Below, piece by piece: positions 5,967-7,382 of a stretch of DNA of 7,382 nucleotides; the first letter of the stretch is position 1, and each line of letters starts with the position of its first letter. This DNA is from an uncultured Sediminicola sp. (GTDB lineage Bacteria; Bacteroidota; Bacteroidia; Flavobacteriales; Flavobacteriaceae), in contig CALHVB010000148.1 in NCBI GenBank assembly GCA_938039345.1, positions 1 to 7,382 on the forward strand, read 5' to 3'. The translations under genes were made by a program, and so were the position numbers. The notes beneath the pieces are model-generated. The model saw nothing but the letters and a program-made list of their open reading frames with translations, was not told the origin of the DNA and ran no database searches.

Positions 5967-7382
5967 ATGGAAAAAAATGTTTTTTTAAATTTTAGAAGGA
6001 AAATTTCTTTATATACAAAACCAATATTAATACTTTTTTTATTGACGGTTGTATATTCTTTTTCTGATAAAGAGATAAATTCTATTAACCAAAATAACCC
6101 TATTTTGCTTAATGAATATGTTGTTTTTAATACTGACAGATGTAATGCAAATGACACCTTTATGTCCAACTTTTGGTGGGGTGAGTCTGCTTTATTTGAA
6201 AACCCTTTAATTTTTTCTTCTACAGAAAATAGTAATTTATCTTTTGTAGAATATGATAATGGTACAGCTTTAATATCTGGAAAAACTAGATCGGGGAATT
6301 GTGAGGTAGACGTTTATGTAGTTTTAAAAGAGAAAAAAAGTTGGGATTCTTGGAGACAATCAGGAGGGCAATTTAAAAGGGAAGGTTGCTCTGAAACAAA
6401 ACCTGAAGTGCTAGATTATTACTTAATTGACCCTAATAAAAGTTATTTGGTTTCTTCTGGTTCAGAATGTTTTGAAGAAGGTAGGTATAATATAACACAC
6501 CGACCAGATCTTACAGATGCTACTACACCTAATTTTGCAGCACAAGTAGGTGTTGGAGGTGCATTGTGGGATACAGATGTGAAAGCAGAGGGGTTATCGG
6601 TATGGGGATGGATAGGTACAGATGCAAATCCGCGTAAATGGGTTTTTGATTTTAATTTTCTTATCAGCCTAGATACAGATGGAGATGGAGTGCCTAATAG
6701 TGCAGATATAGATGATGATAATGACGGGATTATTGATAGTCAAGAGGATTTTAATGCAGATGGAGATAATAATCCTTTAACTAATCCATCAGATAGTGAT
6801 GGTGATGGTATACCTAACCATTTAGATATCGACTCTGATGATGATGGAATTTTAGATAATGTAGAAGCACAAACAGAAGAAGGTTTTCAAGGTCCTTGTG
6901 GAATAGATAAAGATGGTAATGGATTAGACGATCATTACGAAAAGTATCCTGGTTCAGGAGAGGGTTTAGCGCCAATAGATACAGATAGTGATAAGCATCC
7001 TGATTTTAGAGATATAGATTCGGATAATGATGGTATTATTGATAATATAGAAGCTCAAACAGAAGAAGGTTTTCAAGGTCCTTGTGGAATAGATAGAGAC
7101 GGAAATGGTCTGGATGATCATTATGAAAAGTATCCAGGTTCAGGAGAAGGAATAACTCCAATAAATTCCGATAATGATGGCATCCCCAATCATTTAGATA
7201 TCGATGCCGATAACGATGGTATACCAGACAATGTAGAAGGACAAACTACCGATGGTTATATAGCACCAAGCGGAGAGGATGATGATAACGACGGATTGGA
7301 TAATGCGTATGACGATGAAGACAATACAGGCATTATCCCAGTAAACACAGATGAAGAAGATACACCAGATTATATCGATTTA
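5967..7382 (+). CDS. Secreted thrombospondin type 3 repeat protein, N-terminal 472 residues (3'-truncated by window edge)
   Basis: The frame opens after an in-frame TAA at 5940, starts at the ATG at 5967 and has no stop before the right edge. Residues 1-33 look like a Sec signal peptide: basic n-region with RRK and K18, hydrophobic core ILILFLLTVVY, and likely cleavage after SFS. Residues about 50-234 form a predicted beta-rich domain with four cysteines (59, 112, 141, 168), many Trp, and motifs such as NGTALISG, KKSWDSW and QVGVGGALWD. I recall similar modules in flavobacterial exported proteins, but they have no name I can give. From residue 236 the protein is acidic TSP3-like calcium-binding repeats (DTDGDG, DIDSDNDG, DRDGNG), ending the window in three 62-residue units. 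Such proteins usually end in a type IX secretion sorting domain, which would lie beyond 7382. A role in adhesion, gliding or matrix is inference. No Shine-Dalgarno sequence is seen; a hairpin abuts the start. Confidence 0.9.
   Translation, partial: MEKNVFLNFRRKISLYTKPILILFLLTVVYSFSDKEINSINQNNPILLNEYVVFNTDRCNANDTFMSNFWWGESALFENPLIFSSTENSNLSFVEYDNGTALISGKTRSGNCEVDVYVVLKEKKSWDSWRQSGGQFKREGCSETKPEVLDYYLIDPNKSYLVSSGSECFEEGRYNITHRPDLTDATTPNFAAQVGVGGALWDTDVKAEGLSVWGWIGTDANPRKWVFDFNFLISLDTDGDGVPNSADIDDDNDGIIDSQEDFNADGDNNPLTNPSDSDGDGIPNHLDIDSDDDGILDNVEAQTEEGFQGPCGIDKDGNGLDDHYEKYPGSGEGLAPIDTDSDKHPDFRDIDSDNDGIIDNIEAQTEEGFQGPCGIDRDGNGLDDHYEKYPGSGEGITPINSDNDGIPNHLDIDADNDGIPDNVEGQTTDGYIAPSGEDDDNDGLDNAYDDEDNTGIIPVNTDEEDTPDYIDL
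6825..7382 (+). repeat. Three tandem 186-bp (62-residue) TSP3-like units
   Basis: Units run 6825-7010, 7011-7196 and 7197-7382, each starting DID with D or N-rich calcium loops. Units 1 and 2 agree at about 79% of bases overall and about 85% over the first 153. They share a 40-base identical block (6870-6909 and 7056-7095) encoding QTEEGFQGPCGID. Most differences in the first 51 codons are silent or conservative (6 amino acid changes). Unit 3 has the same length but is diverged, with GYIAPSGED in place of the Cys-containing segment. A shorter 40-residue unit precedes them at 6705-6824. The array probably continues past the window, since unit 3 ends in DYIDL without a stop. Confidence 0.92.

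Noticed and set aside
5909..6169. 86-codon minus-strand open frame
   Set aside because: It lies mostly antisense to the signal peptide and N-terminal domain of the repeat protein, which has much stronger coding evidence. Its product resembles nothing known to me.
6825..7382. Direct repeats as a CRISPR array or a non-coding satellite
   Set aside because: The period is 186 bp with a kept reading frame and silent substitutions, so it is a protein repeat array.

Overview
The window is AT-rich chromosomal DNA from a member of the Bacteroidota, most probably a flavobacterium. Several things point that way: the RpoC sequence and its small GGG-containing insertion, a DUF3467 gene directly after rpoC, start codons without Shine-Dalgarno sequences, a TAnnTTTG-type promoter element, and a large secreted protein built from acidic DxDxDG repeats of the kind exported by the type IX secretion system. 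The genus cannot be fixed from what is visible.

Layout. Bases 2-3550 (+) hold the C-terminal five-sixths of rpoC (RNA polymerase beta'), cut by the left edge. A strong intrinsic terminator hairpin (3564-3593) follows. Only 18 bases after it starts a 101-residue DUF3467 gene (3612-3917, +). A second hairpin (3921-3955) lies in the short convergent gap and probably ends transcription from both sides. prfC (release factor 3) runs leftward at 3976-5565. Its start is best placed at 5565, which gives 529 residues, the same length as the E. coli protein.

Bases 5566-5966 form a very AT-rich 401-bp divergent intergenic region with candidate promoter elements, short inverted repeats and a hairpin abutting the next start codon. 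From 5967 to the right edge a long open frame (472 codons, no stop reached) encodes a secreted protein. It has a signal peptide, a cysteine- and tryptophan-containing N-terminal domain, and thrombospondin type 3-like calcium-binding repeats. Three repeat units have an exact 186-bp period, and the last ends exactly at the window edge.

The left half is core information processing: transcription (rpoC), a conserved unknown beside it, and translation termination (prfC). The right half is the start of an accessory surface or secreted protein. I see no mobile element, CRISPR array, RNA gene or defence system, and nothing that clearly amounts to an undescribed system. The points most worth checking are the terminator placed between rpoC and DUF3467, the hairpin against the surface-protein start codon, a possible minus-strand membrane-protein remnant ending at that same place, and the cysteine-bearing repeat units.
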